Shown here piece by piece: positions 50,720 to 59,649 of a DNA stretch of 64,000 nucleotides (the first letter of the stretch is position 1; each line of letters begins with the position of its first letter). Source of the DNA: Chitinophagaceae bacterium (GTDB taxonomy: Bacteria; Bacteroidota; Bacteroidia; Chitinophagales; Chitinophagaceae); the NCBI GenBank assembly GCA_026415715.1, contig JAOAGO010000012.1, positions 1 through 64,000 on the forward strand. Reading direction: 5' to 3'. A program made the translations under genes and the position numbers. The notes beneath the pieces were generated by a model. That model saw nothing but the letters and a program-made list of their open reading frames with translations, did no database searches and was not told the origin of the DNA.

Positions 50720-53047
50720 TTATTCGTTTACGATACGGATACGGGCATAATTGAGCATGATTTTTTTCTCTCCCGCCTGTTCAAAAACGATAGTGGCAAT
50801 GGGGTTGTGTGCAGCGCCTTCCATTTTGATGACGGTGCCGAAACCAAAACGCAGATGTTGCACTTTCTTGCCAACCTGAATTTCTGATATGTCGGAAGGT
50901 TGAAAGTCCTGAGGAGGTGTTTCTGTTTTTGGCGAGGAGGGACGGCCTATTTCATTACGTTTCATTCCGGACATTCTGTTGCGCATTTCATTTTTCTCTT
51001 CACCTTTCTGTTTGGCAAAAAAATGGCTGATATCGCCGGTTTCAAAATTTTGCCAGTCGCTATATTGCGGAATTTTTCTGCCTGCTTTTGAAAAATCAAT
51101 GAGATGTTCCGGAATTTCGCTGATAAAACGGCTCGGCTCATTGGGCGTTAACTGGCCAAAACGGTAGCGCATATTGGCATAACATATCCAGACTTTTTCT
51201 TTGGCACGGGTAATGGCTACGTAAAAAAGCCTCCTTTCTTCTTCCAGTTCGTCCCGGCTGTTAACCGACATGGCGTTTGGGAACAACATTTCTTCAAGCC
51301 CTACTACAAAAACACAGGGAAATTCGAGGCCCTTTGCAGAATGTATCGTCATCAGTTTTACCGTATCGGCATGATAATCTTTTTCATCGGCATCGGTAAG
51401 CAGAGTGATTTGCTGCAGATAAGCGCCCAGGCTTTTGTCCACCAGTTCGCCTTCTTCATTGTCGGGCGAATCGGTCCACTCTTTTATGGAGTTCAGCAGT
51501 TCCTGAATGTTTTCATAACGTTGTATGCCTTCGTTGGTTTTATCGTTAAACAGCTCTTTGATGATACCGGTTTGTTTGCCCACATGCACGGCTATATCGT
51601 AAGCATTATGCTTTTGCAGCATGCTGGAAAAGCTTTTCATCATAATAACAAAATTTTGAATGGCTTCCAGCGTGGCCCCTTTAAAACCATAGCGGTCGGC
51701 CTGCTCCATTATATCCCACATTGTACGGCCGGTATCGTTGGCCGTCAGAATCAGTTTGTCCAGCGTTATTTTGCCGATGCCCCTGTTGGGGTAATTAATA
51801 ATTCTTTTCAGCGCTTCTTCATCTTTCGGATTTACGATGACTTTCAGATAGGCTACAAAATCTTTTATTTCCTTGCGTTGAAAAAAGCTGATGCCGCCGT
51901 AAACCGTGTAGGGTATGCCCATTCGCCGAAGCGCTTCTTCAAAAGCCCGGCTTTGCGCATTGGTGCGGTATAGTACGGCAAAATCCTTGTTTTGGTAATG
52001 GTTTCTAAGCTTTTGTTCCTGAATGCAGTCGGCTACGAATTTTCCTTCGTCATTATCGGTCATGGTGCGAACGAGCCGAATCGGCTCGCCGGGATGATTT
52101 TTTGTAAAAAGAATTTTTTCTATCTGGTTTTTGTTTTGTTTTATGACTTCGTTGGCGGCGCTGAGTATGCTTTTGGTACTGCGGTAATTCTGCTCCAGCT
52201 TAATGATTTTTACATCTTCGTAATCGTGGCGAAACTGCAGGATATTCTGAATGGTAGCCCCCCGGAAGCTGTAGATGCTTTGCGCATCGTCGCCTACCAC
52301 ACAAATGTTTTCATGCATGGCCCCCAGCAGTTTAATAATTTGATACTGTGCGGGATTGGTATCCTGATATTCATCTATTAAAATATATCTGAATTTTCTC
52401 TGGTATTTGGAAAGCGCTTCGGGAAAGGAAATAAGCAATTCATAGAATTTGAACAGCAAATCATCAAAATCCATGGCGCCGTTCCGGAAGCAGCGATGGG
52501 TATATGCCTGATATATTTGCCCGATAGCCGGCCTTTTCGCCCTCAGGTCCTGCTGTTGAAAAGAATAATCCTGTAAATATTCAGCCGGACCGATGAGTGC
52601 ATTTTTAGCTGAAGAAATACGGTTATATACAATGTTTGGCTTATAAAGACCTTCGTCCAGATGCAGTTCTTTGATAACCGTTTTCAGTACGCTTTTCGAG
52701 TCATCGGTGTCATAGATGGTGAAATGCCTCGGATATCCCATCTTATCGGCTTCCGAACGAAGGATGCGGGCAAATACCGAATGGAATGTACCGATATACA
52801 AATTTCTTGCATTGCTGTTGCCGAGCAGTTGTTCTACCCGCTCTACCATTTCCCTTGCGGCTTTATTGGTAAAGGTGAGCGCCAGAATATGAAAAGGCTC
52901 AACGCCCTGTGCCAGCAGGTGGGCAATACGTGTGGTAAGCACCCTGGTTTTTCCGCTGCCCGCACCGGCTACAATCAGCACCGGTCCTTCGGTTTGTAAA
53001 ACGGCTTCTCTTTGCTGTTCGTTGAGGCCTGCCAGATAATCGCCCAT
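50720..53047 (-). CDS. uvrD: UvrD/PcrA-type DNA helicase
   Basis: Superfamily 1A 3'-5' helicase for nucleotide excision repair and fork restart. Q motif LNEQQREAV, Walker A GAGSGKT (28-34), DEYQDTNPAQ, VVGDDAQSIYSFRGA, LEQNYRST, TIHSAKGLEFPCVF and VAITRAKEKV are all intact in 775 aa. The C-terminal tudor-like segment (VGKKVQHLRFGFGTVIKMEG) is the RNA polymerase-binding fold of PcrA. The gene is separated from GH25 by 57 bases on the same strand. Confidence 0.95.
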   Translation of the reverse strand: MGDYLAGLNEQQREAVLQTEGPVLIVAGAGSGKTRVLTTRIAHLLAQGVEPFHILALTFTNKAAREMVERVEQLLGNSNARNLYIGTFHSVFARILRSEADKMGYPRHFTIYDTDDSKSVLKTVIKELHLDEGLYKPNIVYNRISSAKNALIGPAEYLQDYSFQQQDLRAKRPAIGQIYQAYTHRCFRNGAMDFDDLLFKFYELLISFPEALSKYQRKFRYILIDEYQDTNPAQYQIIKLLGAMHENICVVGDDAQSIYSFRGATIQNILQFRHDYEDVKIIKLEQNYRSTKSILSAANEVIKQNKNQIEKILFTKNHPGEPIRLVRTMTDNDEGKFVADCIQEQKLRNHYQNKDFAVLYRTNAQSRAFEEALRRMGIPYTVYGGISFFQRKEIKDFVAYLKVIVNPKDEEALKRIINYPNRGIGKITLDKLILTANDTGRTMWDIMEQADRYGFKGATLEAIQNFVIMMKSFSSMLQKHNAYDIAVHVGKQTGIIKELFNDKTNEGIQRYENIQELLNSIKEWTDSPDNEEGELVDKSLGAYLQQITLLTDADEKDYHADTVKLMTIHSAKGLEFPCVFVVGLEEMLFPNAMSVNSRDELEEERRLFYVAITRAKEKVWICYANMRYRFGQLTPNEPSRFISEIPEHLIDFSKAGRKIPQYSDWQNFETGDISHFFAKQKGEEKNEMRNRMSGMKRNEIGRPSSPKTETPPQDFQPSDISEIQVGKKVQHLRFGFGTVIKMEGAAHNPIATIVFEQAGEKKIMLNYARIRIVNE

Positions 53048-53093
53048 AGTCTTTGCAAATTAAATAAAGTTACACTGCCGCATCCTGAAATTT

Positions 53094-55145
53094 TCAAAAA
53101 GGATGATAAATTCGGATAGCTGTTTTCAACACTTCTTCTTTGTCCATGCTCAGGCGTTTGGTTTGCTGTTTCAAAAACAAGGGCATCTGGTCTGCAAAAT
53201 GCGGTGAGGCGGGATTCATGGAAGCGCCGAATGTGTTTACCGATTCTATTTGAGGAAGGCTGCCGTCTTTCGGATAGCGTACAAAGCAGATATAGGCATC
53301 GCCTCCCGTTACCTTCCGAAGTCCCTTTTTGTAGGGCTCTGAAAAAGAAGGCGACAATACATCGGGAAATCCGTGCATCGGAAGTTCTTTTGTGCCCCGT
53401 ACCAGCTTTTGCAAATCACCCAGTGTTATGCCGGTAGTGCCGAAATACTTCATCATATAATCGTACACAAACTGAAACGTTTCCACGGCCTGAGCTTTGG
53501 AAAGCTTTCCCGGCGGGGCGCCTCTTAATTTTTCGGCCAGATAATAATAGGCTATCACAAAAATGGCAGCGCCTTTGCTGTCGACCGATGCGGATTTATC
53601 CCACTGCTGAAAGGTTTGAATTATATTTTCCAATGCCGGATAATCTTTTGCCGGCAAATTCAGCATGCTGTCTATCTGATAGGGGTACTGAAGAACACTG
53701 GGAAGCGTTATATCAAATTTGATTTTTTTAAATTGCTCATAATTGATTTTCTCTTCACCAATCAGTTCGGTAAGCCGAAGGCTTCTGTTGTTATGATGGG
53801 TTTCCCATCCGTCGTTTTTGTCAAAAAGGTTGCTGTCGAGCTGATATGGACGGGCCGTTGCCAAAAAGGGAGAATGATTGGTGTTGTAGAGATAACCGCT
53901 TGGCGGATTGACATACTGAGGCAGCTGATGAATTTTCTTCAGCGTTGTCCATAATGTGGCTGAGGTATTTCCCTGAACGGTTTCTTTCCAGTTCCGGTCG
54001 GGGTGATGGGGCCTTTCCGGTATTTTGCCATTGCTGATGTAAAAAATCGTATCATACCTGTCGGCATAGATGATATTAAACATTGGAATATGTATCGGCG
54101 CTATGGCCTGATAAAAGGTTGAAAAATTTACGGCTTTGTTCATACGGTACCACTGTTCCAGCGCCCGGATATCAGACAGAGCTGCCGTTCGGATGGAGAA
54201 AACTCCTTTTTTGGTTTTTACTGTGGGGCCGTAAACGCTTTCATATACTTTTTTGCGGATGGTAAATGGAAGGCCTTTAATTTTCAGACGTGCTTTTTTT
54301 ATTTCAAGAGGAATCCATTTTTCATCCCATTTATAAAGATTAGGCCTGTAAGGATGCATCTGAAGCTGGTAAATATCTACTTTGTCCTGATAATTGATGG
54401 TGTGAGCCCAGCCGAGATGCTCATTTGTGCCGTGAAGAATAACACAGGCGCCCGGAAAAAGCCCCCCCAGCGGATTCCAGCCTTGCTGGCTGCACAAATG
54501 CGCTTCATAAAAAGCAAAAGGCCCCGTGTTTGGCTGATGTGCATTGAGCACCAGAAAACTTTCACCCGAAATTGTTTTCTGCGAGTTCATGGCAATGGCA
54601 TTGGAACCTCCGGCCACAAAACCGGGTAATGTTTTTACGCCGCCGCTGTAGATTTTACGTAAAGCATCTTCTACGCCGCAGAAAAGCGTAACCGAAAACA
54701 AAGTAGCGGTCATGTAATCTTTTTCATCAAAGGGAAACGCTTTTTTGTATTTTACCAAACCGGGATTTTTTCGGGCGTAATCATTCAGCCCTTGTACATA
54801 TCCCTTTATCAAAGCCAGAAAGTCTTCGCTCAACGTTGGCCAAAGTTTTTCTACCTGCCGGCGGCATTGCAACAATTGAATAAGGTAATCAGCCTGCCCA
54901 CCGGTTTTGCCAAGTGCGGTACTAAGTTTTGCTTTACCGGACAAAATGACCCATTGCAGCGTTTCAAAATCATCTTCCGCATGAGCCCAGGCTAGTCCGT
55001 AAGCCACTTCGGGGTCGGTGGGGGCAAAAATATGGGGTATGCCAAAGCTGTCTCTGGCAATAACAATATTCCGCACGTCAATCTGTGCCTTGCAAAAGGC
55101 ATAAGGAATAACGGAAAGGATAATCAAAATGCAGGATTTCATCAT
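53094..55145 (-). CDS. Penicillin acylase family (S45) amidase
   Basis: Ntn hydrolase that cleaves itself into two chains and hydrolyses amides such as N-acyl-homoserine lactones, penicillins or N-acyl amino acids. A signal peptide (about 1-20) points to periplasm. The N-terminal nucleophile of the beta chain is Ser181 in VAGGSNAIAMN, preceded by the spacer. FGIPHIFAPTDPEVAYGLAWAHAEDDF is the typical start of the alpha chain. It has 683 aa. Substrate cannot be inferred. Confidence 0.88.
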   Translation of the reverse strand: MMKSCILIILSVIPYAFCKAQIDVRNIVIARDSFGIPHIFAPTDPEVAYGLAWAHAEDDFETLQWVILSGKAKLSTALGKTGGQADYLIQLLQCRRQVEKLWPTLSEDFLALIKGYVQGLNDYARKNPGLVKYKKAFPFDEKDYMTATLFSVTLFCGVEDALRKIYSGGVKTLPGFVAGGSNAIAMNSQKTISGESFLVLNAHQPNTGPFAFYEAHLCSQQGWNPLGGLFPGACVILHGTNEHLGWAHTINYQDKVDIYQLQMHPYRPNLYKWDEKWIPLEIKKARLKIKGLPFTIRKKVYESVYGPTVKTKKGVFSIRTAALSDIRALEQWYRMNKAVNFSTFYQAIAPIHIPMFNIIYADRYDTIFYISNGKIPERPHHPDRNWKETVQGNTSATLWTTLKKIHQLPQYVNPPSGYLYNTNHSPFLATARPYQLDSNLFDKNDGWETHHNNRSLRLTELIGEEKINYEQFKKIKFDITLPSVLQYPYQIDSMLNLPAKDYPALENIIQTFQQWDKSASVDSKGAAIFVIAYYYLAEKLRGAPPGKLSKAQAVETFQFVYDYMMKYFGTTGITLGDLQKLVRGTKELPMHGFPDVLSPSFSEPYKKGLRKVTGGDAYICFVRYPKDGSLPQIESVNTFGASMNPASPHFADQMPLFLKQQTKRLSMDKEEVLKTAIRIYHPF

Positions 55146-55170
55146 CTCATGTAAACATTTTATTTCTTGA

Positions 55171-56718
55171 TCAACGATGTTTGCTGTTCAGATACTTTTC
55201 GTAAACAACCTGTTGCATGGTTTTTCCGCTCAATTTGGATTCTATCCATGAAAGAATATCCAGATAAGCAAAAGACCGGCGTTGATATTTGTTATTTTCC
55301 AGTGCTTTTACAGTTGCGTGCAGATTTTCCAGTTCTGGTCTGAGTGACCTGGGGGATAACAGAAAGGCTCTTCGCAAAAATTTCAAAATGGCTTCTTCCA
55401 CGGCAGTTAAACTTTTCATTTTGACCATAAAACGATATACCGATTTGGTAAGCGATTCCATCAGCATGTCGTTTCCCAGTTCATAGTGTGCCATCAGGTG
55501 AAGGAGACGGGCATAACACTGCAGGTCTTCTCTGAGACTGGAGTCGTCGTAAAGTATTTTTTGGAGGTAGTTAATGGTTTCGCCAAATTGTCCGCAGCCG
55601 AAATGCATCATTGCAAATTTATAGTTGAGTACCAGTATCCGATGCCTGTCTAAAAATAATTCGTATTCTGAAAGATTTTTCTCAATAGAAGGAATAATCT
55701 GCAGGCCTTCCGAAAAGGTGCCTTGCATAAAATGGCGGTTAATTTTTGCCTGGCTGAGATAAATAAAACTCTGAATCCGGAAATTATCGTTTTCCTGAAC
55801 CCTGGGGGTTTGCGCAAATTCTTCCAGCCGGCGAATGGTGAGGTCAAACCCTCTATGGTTTCTGAGGTTAAAATGAGCATTGAGCAGGTAGTGCAATGCT
55901 CTGATGTAATGAGCGGTTTCCACTCTTTTCATCAGGGGCTGTTCGTCAAACAAACAAGTTAGTTTAAAAGCGTAGCGGTAATATTGCAGAAAGTCCTGCC
56001 GGATGTAAGCATACCACACGTAACTTAGATATAAATACATTCGCTCAAAAAAACCGGTTTCTTTATGAGCGCCGCTGGGCAAGTTGATTTTTAAAAACTT
56101 TTTAATGGCTGTTTCATCATCGTCATTTCGGGCATGACCATGCTGTACAAACCAGCTGAAAAGCTGAAGCGAGAGATTGGAAAGACGGGTGACTTTGTCC
56201 AGGTGATAGTTTACATCGTTAGCCTCGCGGGAAAGTGCTTCGGCTCTGAGATGTATGTTTCGGGTGATGTGCTGGCCTTCTATTCTTTTTTCAAGAGAAA
56301 TCAGTTGCGGCAGGAAATAGTATTTCTGGTTTTCTCTTGCCGTTTCCTTTGCTTTTTCAATGATACGAAGGCTTTGCATATACAGCCCTTTTTTGTAAAG
56401 AATATGGGCATAATCAAATTGCTCGTTGAGTTGCAGATCAAGGCTGTCGGCGCTTTTCTGTAATCGCAGACTGGCGAGAATTTCTTTGTATAAATGTGTT
56501 TTCAGGTTGGCCAGGCGGGATTTTGTGGTATTTCCCATTTTTTTCAGCAACGCCTCTTCATCGTATGTTTTTTGTTTTTCCAGCAGGTCAAACAGCTTTA
56601 CGATTTTCAGGTCTGCTTTTTCCGAGTTTCGGTGAATGTAAAGTTTAAAATATCTTTTTTCTGCTTTTTCAAGTGATTTTATGAGTTGAAAAAGAATATC
56701 CCCCTGACGGTTAGACAT
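55171..56718 (-). CDS. Uncharacterised helical-repeat protein
   Basis: 515 aa, almost entirely helical, no signal peptide and no transmembrane helix. The N terminus MSNRQGDILFQLIKSLEKAEKRYFKLY is followed by TPR-like pairs (for example KKGLYMQSLRIIEKAKETARE and FGCGQFGETINYLQKILYDD). No catalytic motif seen. It resembles the hypothetical TPR proteins common in Bacteroidota. It is 25 bases upstream of the penicillin acylase gene on the same strand, so they may share a transcript. Confidence 0.6.
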   Translation of the reverse strand: MSNRQGDILFQLIKSLEKAEKRYFKLYIHRNSEKADLKIVKLFDLLEKQKTYDEEALLKKMGNTTKSRLANLKTHLYKEILASLRLQKSADSLDLQLNEQFDYAHILYKKGLYMQSLRIIEKAKETARENQKYYFLPQLISLEKRIEGQHITRNIHLRAEALSREANDVNYHLDKVTRLSNLSLQLFSWFVQHGHARNDDDETAIKKFLKINLPSGAHKETGFFERMYLYLSYVWYAYIRQDFLQYYRYAFKLTCLFDEQPLMKRVETAHYIRALHYLLNAHFNLRNHRGFDLTIRRLEEFAQTPRVQENDNFRIQSFIYLSQAKINRHFMQGTFSEGLQIIPSIEKNLSEYELFLDRHRILVLNYKFAMMHFGCGQFGETINYLQKILYDDSSLREDLQCYARLLHLMAHYELGNDMLMESLTKSVYRFMVKMKSLTAVEEAILKFLRRAFLLSPRSLRPELENLHATVKALENNKYQRRSFAYLDILSWIESKLSGKTMQQVVYEKYLNSKHR

Positions 56719-56831
56719 AATATGAAAAATTAAATCAAATGCTTGAATGTTAATTCTTTACGTGCGTTGTACAGCTTTTAGTCATCATAAAACTTTACGA
56801 AAATTCAACACAGGCCCACCACATTGTAACT

Positions 56832-56839
56832 TATCTTTG
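56832..56839 (+). promoter_or_regulatory. TATCTTTG -7-like box before a candidate RNA
   Basis: Exact TANNTTTG on the plus strand in the gap 56719-57101. A start about 7 bases downstream (near 56846) would give an RNA of about 130 bases ending at the terminator at 56945-56979. No -33 TTTG in place. Confidence 0.4.
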
Positions 56840-56845
56840 CCACAG

Positions 56846-56979
56846 TTATTTGAATTCAAAAGCTCAAAGTTAGATACAGGGAAGAATCTTTCCTTTCAGA
56901 TAAAGGAAATTACATACTTTTTATATGGCAAGCAATCGTTAGGGGGCGGTCTGTTTCTACAGACGGCCTTTTTTATTTT
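56846..56979 (+). ncRNA. Candidate small RNA or 5' leader with attenuator
   Basis: A gap of 383 bases between divergent genes holds, in order: a -7-like box, a perfect 8-bp hairpin TTTCCTTT/AAAGGAAA (56889-56909), a 5-codon frame ATG-GCA-AGC-AAT-CGT-TAG (56925-56942) and a strong terminator. This is an autonomous RNA or a terminated leader of the asparaginase-like gene at 57102. I cannot assign it to 6S, tmRNA or a known riboswitch. The start point is inferred. Confidence 0.45.
56945..56979 (+). terminator. Intrinsic terminator in the 56.7-57.1 kb gap
   Basis: GGCGGTCTGT (56945-56954) pairs with ACAGACGGCC (56959-56968) with one mismatch and a TTCT loop, then T6-A-TTTT. The hairpin is stable, yet no ORF-sized gene precedes it on this strand. 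Confidence 0.8.
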
Positions 56980-57101
56980 GTATGCCCCGGAACTGTGAGC
57001 ATGAATTCAGATACTACATTTTCAGGTGAAACATTAAAATTAGCATTTTTTCAGCAAGGAAAGCAAGGGAATAATTAACTTCACGCCGTTTAAGTTCAGC
57101 T

Positions 57102-57596
57102 ATGCCTATTCGGATTTTTATTACGGGCGGAACATTTGATAAAGAATACAATGAAATTACCGGACAGCTTTATTTTAAAGATACTCATTTGCCCGATTTG
57201 CTGGAAATGGGAAGATGTCGTGTACCTGTTGAAATTCGCACCTTAATGATGGTGGACAGCCTGGAAATGACGGATGAAGACCGGCAGTTGATTGCCTATC
57301 AATGCGAGCAGTGCGATGAAGACAAAATCATCATAACTCACGGTACGGATACCATGAGCCTTACGGCCCGGTATCTTGGGGAAAGAATAAAAAACAAAAC
57401 CATTGTACTTACCGGCGCCGTTATTCCCATCAAATTCGGAAGTTCGGACGGGTTGTTCAATCTCGGCAGCGCCCTGGCTTTTGTACAAACACTGCCACCG
57501 GGTGTGTATGTGGCCATGAACGGCCGTTTTTTTCACTGGAACAATGTGCGAAAGAACAAAGAAACCGGAATATTTGAAGAAGAGTATAAAAATTAA
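57102..57596 (+). CDS. Half-length asparaginase-like protein
   Basis: 164 aa equal to the N-terminal domain of type I/II asparaginases. It has both threonine motifs: ITGGTFD near the N terminus and THGTDTM at about 86-92, plus VLTGAVIPI and SDGLFNLGSAL. The C-terminal domain of normal asparaginases (about 330 aa) is absent and not found further downstream, where the next gene runs the other way. Short forms are known in bacteria, so this need not be a fragment, but activity on asparagine is uncertain. A 25-codon frame at 57001-57078 precedes it. Confidence 0.72.
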   Translation: MPIRIFITGGTFDKEYNEITGQLYFKDTHLPDLLEMGRCRVPVEIRTLMMVDSLEMTDEDRQLIAYQCEQCDEDKIIITHGTDTMSLTARYLGERIKNKTIVLTGAVIPIKFGSSDGLFNLGSALAFVQTLPPGVYVAMNGRFFHWNNVRKNKETGIFEEEYKN

Positions 57597-57606
57597 CTCA
57601 TCCGGA

Positions 57607-57969
57607 TTACTTATCAGAACGCATGGCTTTTTTCAGAGCCTCTACTGTGCTTTTGGCGCTACCTATAAAAATCTGATTTCCCACAACAGCGGTGGGGCGT
57701 TTTAAAAAGGTATATTCCTGTAAAATCAGATTTCGGTAATCTTTTTCCGTCAGTTTTTTTTCATGCAAACCCATAGCACGGTATTTCAGCGATCGTTTGC
57801 TGAAAAGCGCCTCATAACTACCGGCCAGTTTCTTAAGTTCATCCAGTTGTTCAGGTGTTATTTTTTCATGTTTAATATCCTGAATAATAAAGCCCTTTTC
57901 TTTTACCCCCGTTTCCTGAATAATACGCTGGCAGGTGGAACAGGTGCTGACACAGTACATTTTTTTCAT
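57607..57969 (-). CDS. ArsC/Spx family thioredoxin-fold protein
   Basis: 120 aa. The N-terminal MYCVSTCSTCQR has the CxxC motif of the ArsC/Spx/YffB family. The rest (DIKHEKITPEQLDELKKL, FSKRSLKYRAMGL, RPTAVVGNQIFIG) fits the family fold. It could be a glutaredoxin-linked reductase or a Spx/MgsR-like regulator; a role in arsenate reduction is not shown. Convergent with the asparaginase-like gene (10-base gap). Confidence 0.78.
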   Translation of the reverse strand: MKKMYCVSTCSTCQRIIQETGVKEKGFIIQDIKHEKITPEQLDELKKLAGSYEALFSKRSLKYRAMGLHEKKLTEKDYRNLILQEYTFLKRPTAVVGNQIFIGSAKSTVEALKKAMRSDK

Positions 57970-58093
57970 AATCCCGTTTTCATCATAAAATTAAAGCATC
58001 TCGGAAAATATTGAAATGCAACGATCAATGTTTTTAAAAAACGAAAGAATTTTTTAAAAACAGAGTCAAATAGGAAAAAAAAACAAAAAAGCC

Positions 58094-58822
58094 ATGAAAA
58101 AAGATGATGTATATAACAAGGAAATGCCAAAAGTTTCTGATTTTGTTTTTAATCAAATCGTAGCAGAGGTGTTTGATGATATGGTAATCCGATCCGTGCC
58201 TTTTTATCAGGAAATACAACGAATGGTTGGTGAGCTCGCAGCCCGTTATGCCAAAGACGGAACAAATATTTATGATTTAGGATGTTCAACGGGAAACACG
58301 ATTATATCCATGGCTTTACATGTGAATAAAAACGTTACAATTGTCGGAATTGATGACTCGGCAGACATGCTGAAAAAATGCGACGAAAAACTGAAGACAC
58401 TTAATATTCCATTTCCCTATCATCTGATTCAGGCAAACCTGAAGGATGAACCAGAGATTGAAAATGCATCAGTTGCCGTATTATGTCTTACGCTTCAGTT
58501 TGTACGCCCGCTGTACCGCCATCAGCTGTTAGAAAAAATTTACAGAGGATTAAATCCGGGGGGAGTTTTGATTTTAGTAGAAAAAATTCTGACAGAGCAC
58601 CAGATTTTCAACCGGGATTTTATAGACTTTTACTATGACTTCAAAAGACGTAACCATTACAGCGAACTGGAAATTTCGCAAAAGAGAGAAGCGCTGGAAA
58701 ATGTTCTCATCCCCTATAAATTAAGCGAAAATTTAACCTTATTAAGTCAAAGCGGATTTGCTTCGGCAGAAGTATTTTTTAAGTGGTACAATTTTGCCGG
58801 AATAATTGCCATAAAAGAATAA
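58094..58822 (+). CDS. cmoA: Carboxy-S-adenosyl-L-methionine synthase CmoA
   Basis: Converts SAM and prephenate to carboxy-SAM, the cofactor for cmo5U34 tRNA modification. It follows E. coli CmoA closely: DFVFNQIVAEVFDDMVIRSVP, IYDLGCSTGNT (SAM loop), GIDDSADML, LTLQFVRP and NHYSELEISQKREALENVL. It has 242 aa, the usual size. Its partner CmoB is not adjacent; a membrane methyltransferase gene follows after 3 bases. Confidence 0.9.
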   Translation: MKKDDVYNKEMPKVSDFVFNQIVAEVFDDMVIRSVPFYQEIQRMVGELAARYAKDGTNIYDLGCSTGNTIISMALHVNKNVTIVGIDDSADMLKKCDEKLKTLNIPFPYHLIQANLKDEPEIENASVAVLCLTLQFVRPLYRHQLLEKIYRGLNPGGVLILVEKILTEHQIFNRDFIDFYYDFKRRNHYSELEISQKREALENVLIPYKLSENLTLLSQSGFASAEVFFKWYNFAGIIAIKE

Positions 58823-58825
58823 ATT

Positions 58826-59551
58826 ATGATTCGAATCGGACGCTTTTTTTTTAAATACAGAAATATATTATTCGGATTTTTTTATGCGTTTCTTTTTATC
58901 CCTTCGCCGCCGATCATTTCAATATATCCTTCAGGTAAAGCAAACTATCTGTGGCCTTTGACAATCGGCTTATGTATTACAATTACAGGACAACTGATAA
59001 GAGGCCTTACTATCGGACTGGCGTATATCATACGCGGAGGCAGGCAGGGAAAGCCTTTTGCAGAAACATTGGTTACGGATGGCCTTTTTTCACATTGCCG
59101 TAATCCATTATATGTAGGCAATATATTAATGTTATTGGGGATGGGAATACTGGCTAACTCGCTGTATTTTACAATCATGGTATTTCCTGTTTTTGTATTT
59201 ATTTATCATGCCATGGTTCTTGCCGAGGAAGATTTTCTAAGAAAAAAGTTCGGTGCAGAATACGAAGCCTACTGTAAAAGGGTGAATCGCTGGCTTCCTG
59301 ACCTGCGGAAGTTAAATCACACACTCAGCAGCATGAAATTTAACCGGAAGAGGTGGATTCGGCGGGAGCATACTACTCAATATATCTGGTTATCCGGTAT
59401 TGTTATCGTTTTATTTATAAAATATCCACAGCTTACAAATAATAATACTCAATTAAAGTTTTTATTGGCCGGATTTTTTATCGGACTTTTCACGGTGGCT
59501 TATCTTTATATAAGACATTTAAAATCAATCGGGGTATTAACAGACGAATGA
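58826..59551 (+). CDS. Isoprenylcysteine/phospholipid methyltransferase-like membrane protein
   Basis: 241 aa with about five to six transmembrane helices. The SAM-binding region of the ICMT/PEMT family is visible: GLFSHCRNPLYVGNILMLLGMGI and then AEEDFLRKKFGAEYEAYCKRVNRWLP. Substrate lipid or isoprenoid unknown. It begins 3 bases after cmoA, so the two form an operon, an unusual pairing. Confidence 0.8.
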   Translation: MIRIGRFFFKYRNILFGFFYAFLFIPSPPIISIYPSGKANYLWPLTIGLCITITGQLIRGLTIGLAYIIRGGRQGKPFAETLVTDGLFSHCRNPLYVGNILMLLGMGILANSLYFTIMVFPVFVFIYHAMVLAEEDFLRKKFGAEYEAYCKRVNRWLPDLRKLNHTLSSMKFNRKRWIRREHTTQYIWLSGIVIVLFIKYPQLTNNNTQLKFLLAGFFIGLFTVAYLYIRHLKSIGVLTDE

Positions 59552-59649
59552 AGCTTGCCTCCGCAAATCCTAAAAAACGCTAAATTTTCCCGAAAAGGAA
59601 AACAATTCTTTTTTCATTTTGTAATTTTGAAGATAAGAAAACCTGAACA

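Noticed and set aside
57001-57078. 25-codon frame MNSDTTFSGETLKLAFF... before the asparaginase-like gene
   Set aside because: No ribosome binding site, no recognisable sequence; short frames of this size arise by chance. Kept only as a note in the asparaginase entry.
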